Shown here one piece after another: positions 20,954-21,013 of a stretch of DNA of 21,013 bases. The notes beneath the pieces were generated by a model, which saw nothing but the letters and a program-made list of their open reading frames with translations, made no database searches and was not told the DNA's origin. Positions within the stretch are counted from its first letter, which is position 1. Every line of letters begins with the position of its first letter. This DNA comes from a virus: positions 1 through 21,013 of IMG/VR virus record IMGVR_UViG_3300010370_000297; one strand, given 5' to 3'. The position numbers were made by a program, and so were the translations under genes.

Positions 20954-21013
20954 ATGGCTTGTAATATGACAACAGGATACAATGACAGAACCTGTACCAA
21001 TGGAAAAGGTGGT
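20954..21013 (+). CDS. Start of a conserved head-module protein (partial)
   Basis: An open frame from ATG 20954 continues past the end of the window; 20 residues are visible (MACNMTTGYNDRTCTNGKGG). This resembles the start of a small protein found after the capsid gene in many Bacteroidota phages ('MaC.it.g....C....gGi'), with two early cysteines. Its role is not known; a virion part is likely from position. Confidence 0.6.
   Translation, partial: MACNMTTGYNDRTCTNGKGG

Overview
The window is the central part of a tailed double-stranded DNA phage genome (siphovirus-like, HK97-fold capsid), either a free phage or a prophage. It most likely infects a member of the Bacteroidota. Three things point there: the phage families are ones known mainly from Bacteroidota phages (the PGT-type tail protein, the XkdF-like protease, the scaffold and the capsid neighbour with an MACN start); three intergenic TATATTTG sequences match the Bacteroidota -7 promoter element TAnnTTTG; and there are almost no Shine-Dalgarno sites. 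Every gene but one is on the + strand, packed with ATGA, TGATG or longer overlaps. I saw no tRNA, rRNA, integrase, insertion sequence or CRISPR array.

Layout: 1-2757 is a replication and recombination block: the end of a probable primase/helicase, a VRR-NUC-like nuclease, an ERF single-strand annealing protein, a YqaJ/lambda-type exonuclease, a small DUF736-like protein and a small helix-turn-helix protein. From 2765 to 4123 lie a sigma-factor-like regulator, a small membrane protein, a SAP-like protein and several very small overlapping genes. From 4120 to 6582 there is a sugar cassette of two glycosyltransferases and an N-acetyl sugar amidotransferase. From 6582 to 8740 come a conserved phage protein and the small and large terminase subunits, with a promoter and a hairpin just before the large subunit.

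From 8737 to 17605 is the tail module: a probable tail assembly chaperone with an apparent -1 frameshift at a run of nine T, an HK97-gp10-like protein, two large tail/baseplate proteins, a tail fibre protein with two small companions, and the tape measure. A single minus-strand gene for a Stealth-like sugar transferase follows. The head module (18259 to the end) has an XkdF-like prohead protease fused to a HAD phosphatase-like domain, a scaffold, the major capsid protein, and the start of a further head gene. No portal protein is recognisable.

The most notable points are the T9 frameshift, the protease-HAD fusion, the sugar-modification genes at two places, and an unusual base composition: CpG is nearly absent except in the capsid gene and a few others, while GATC and CTAG are common.
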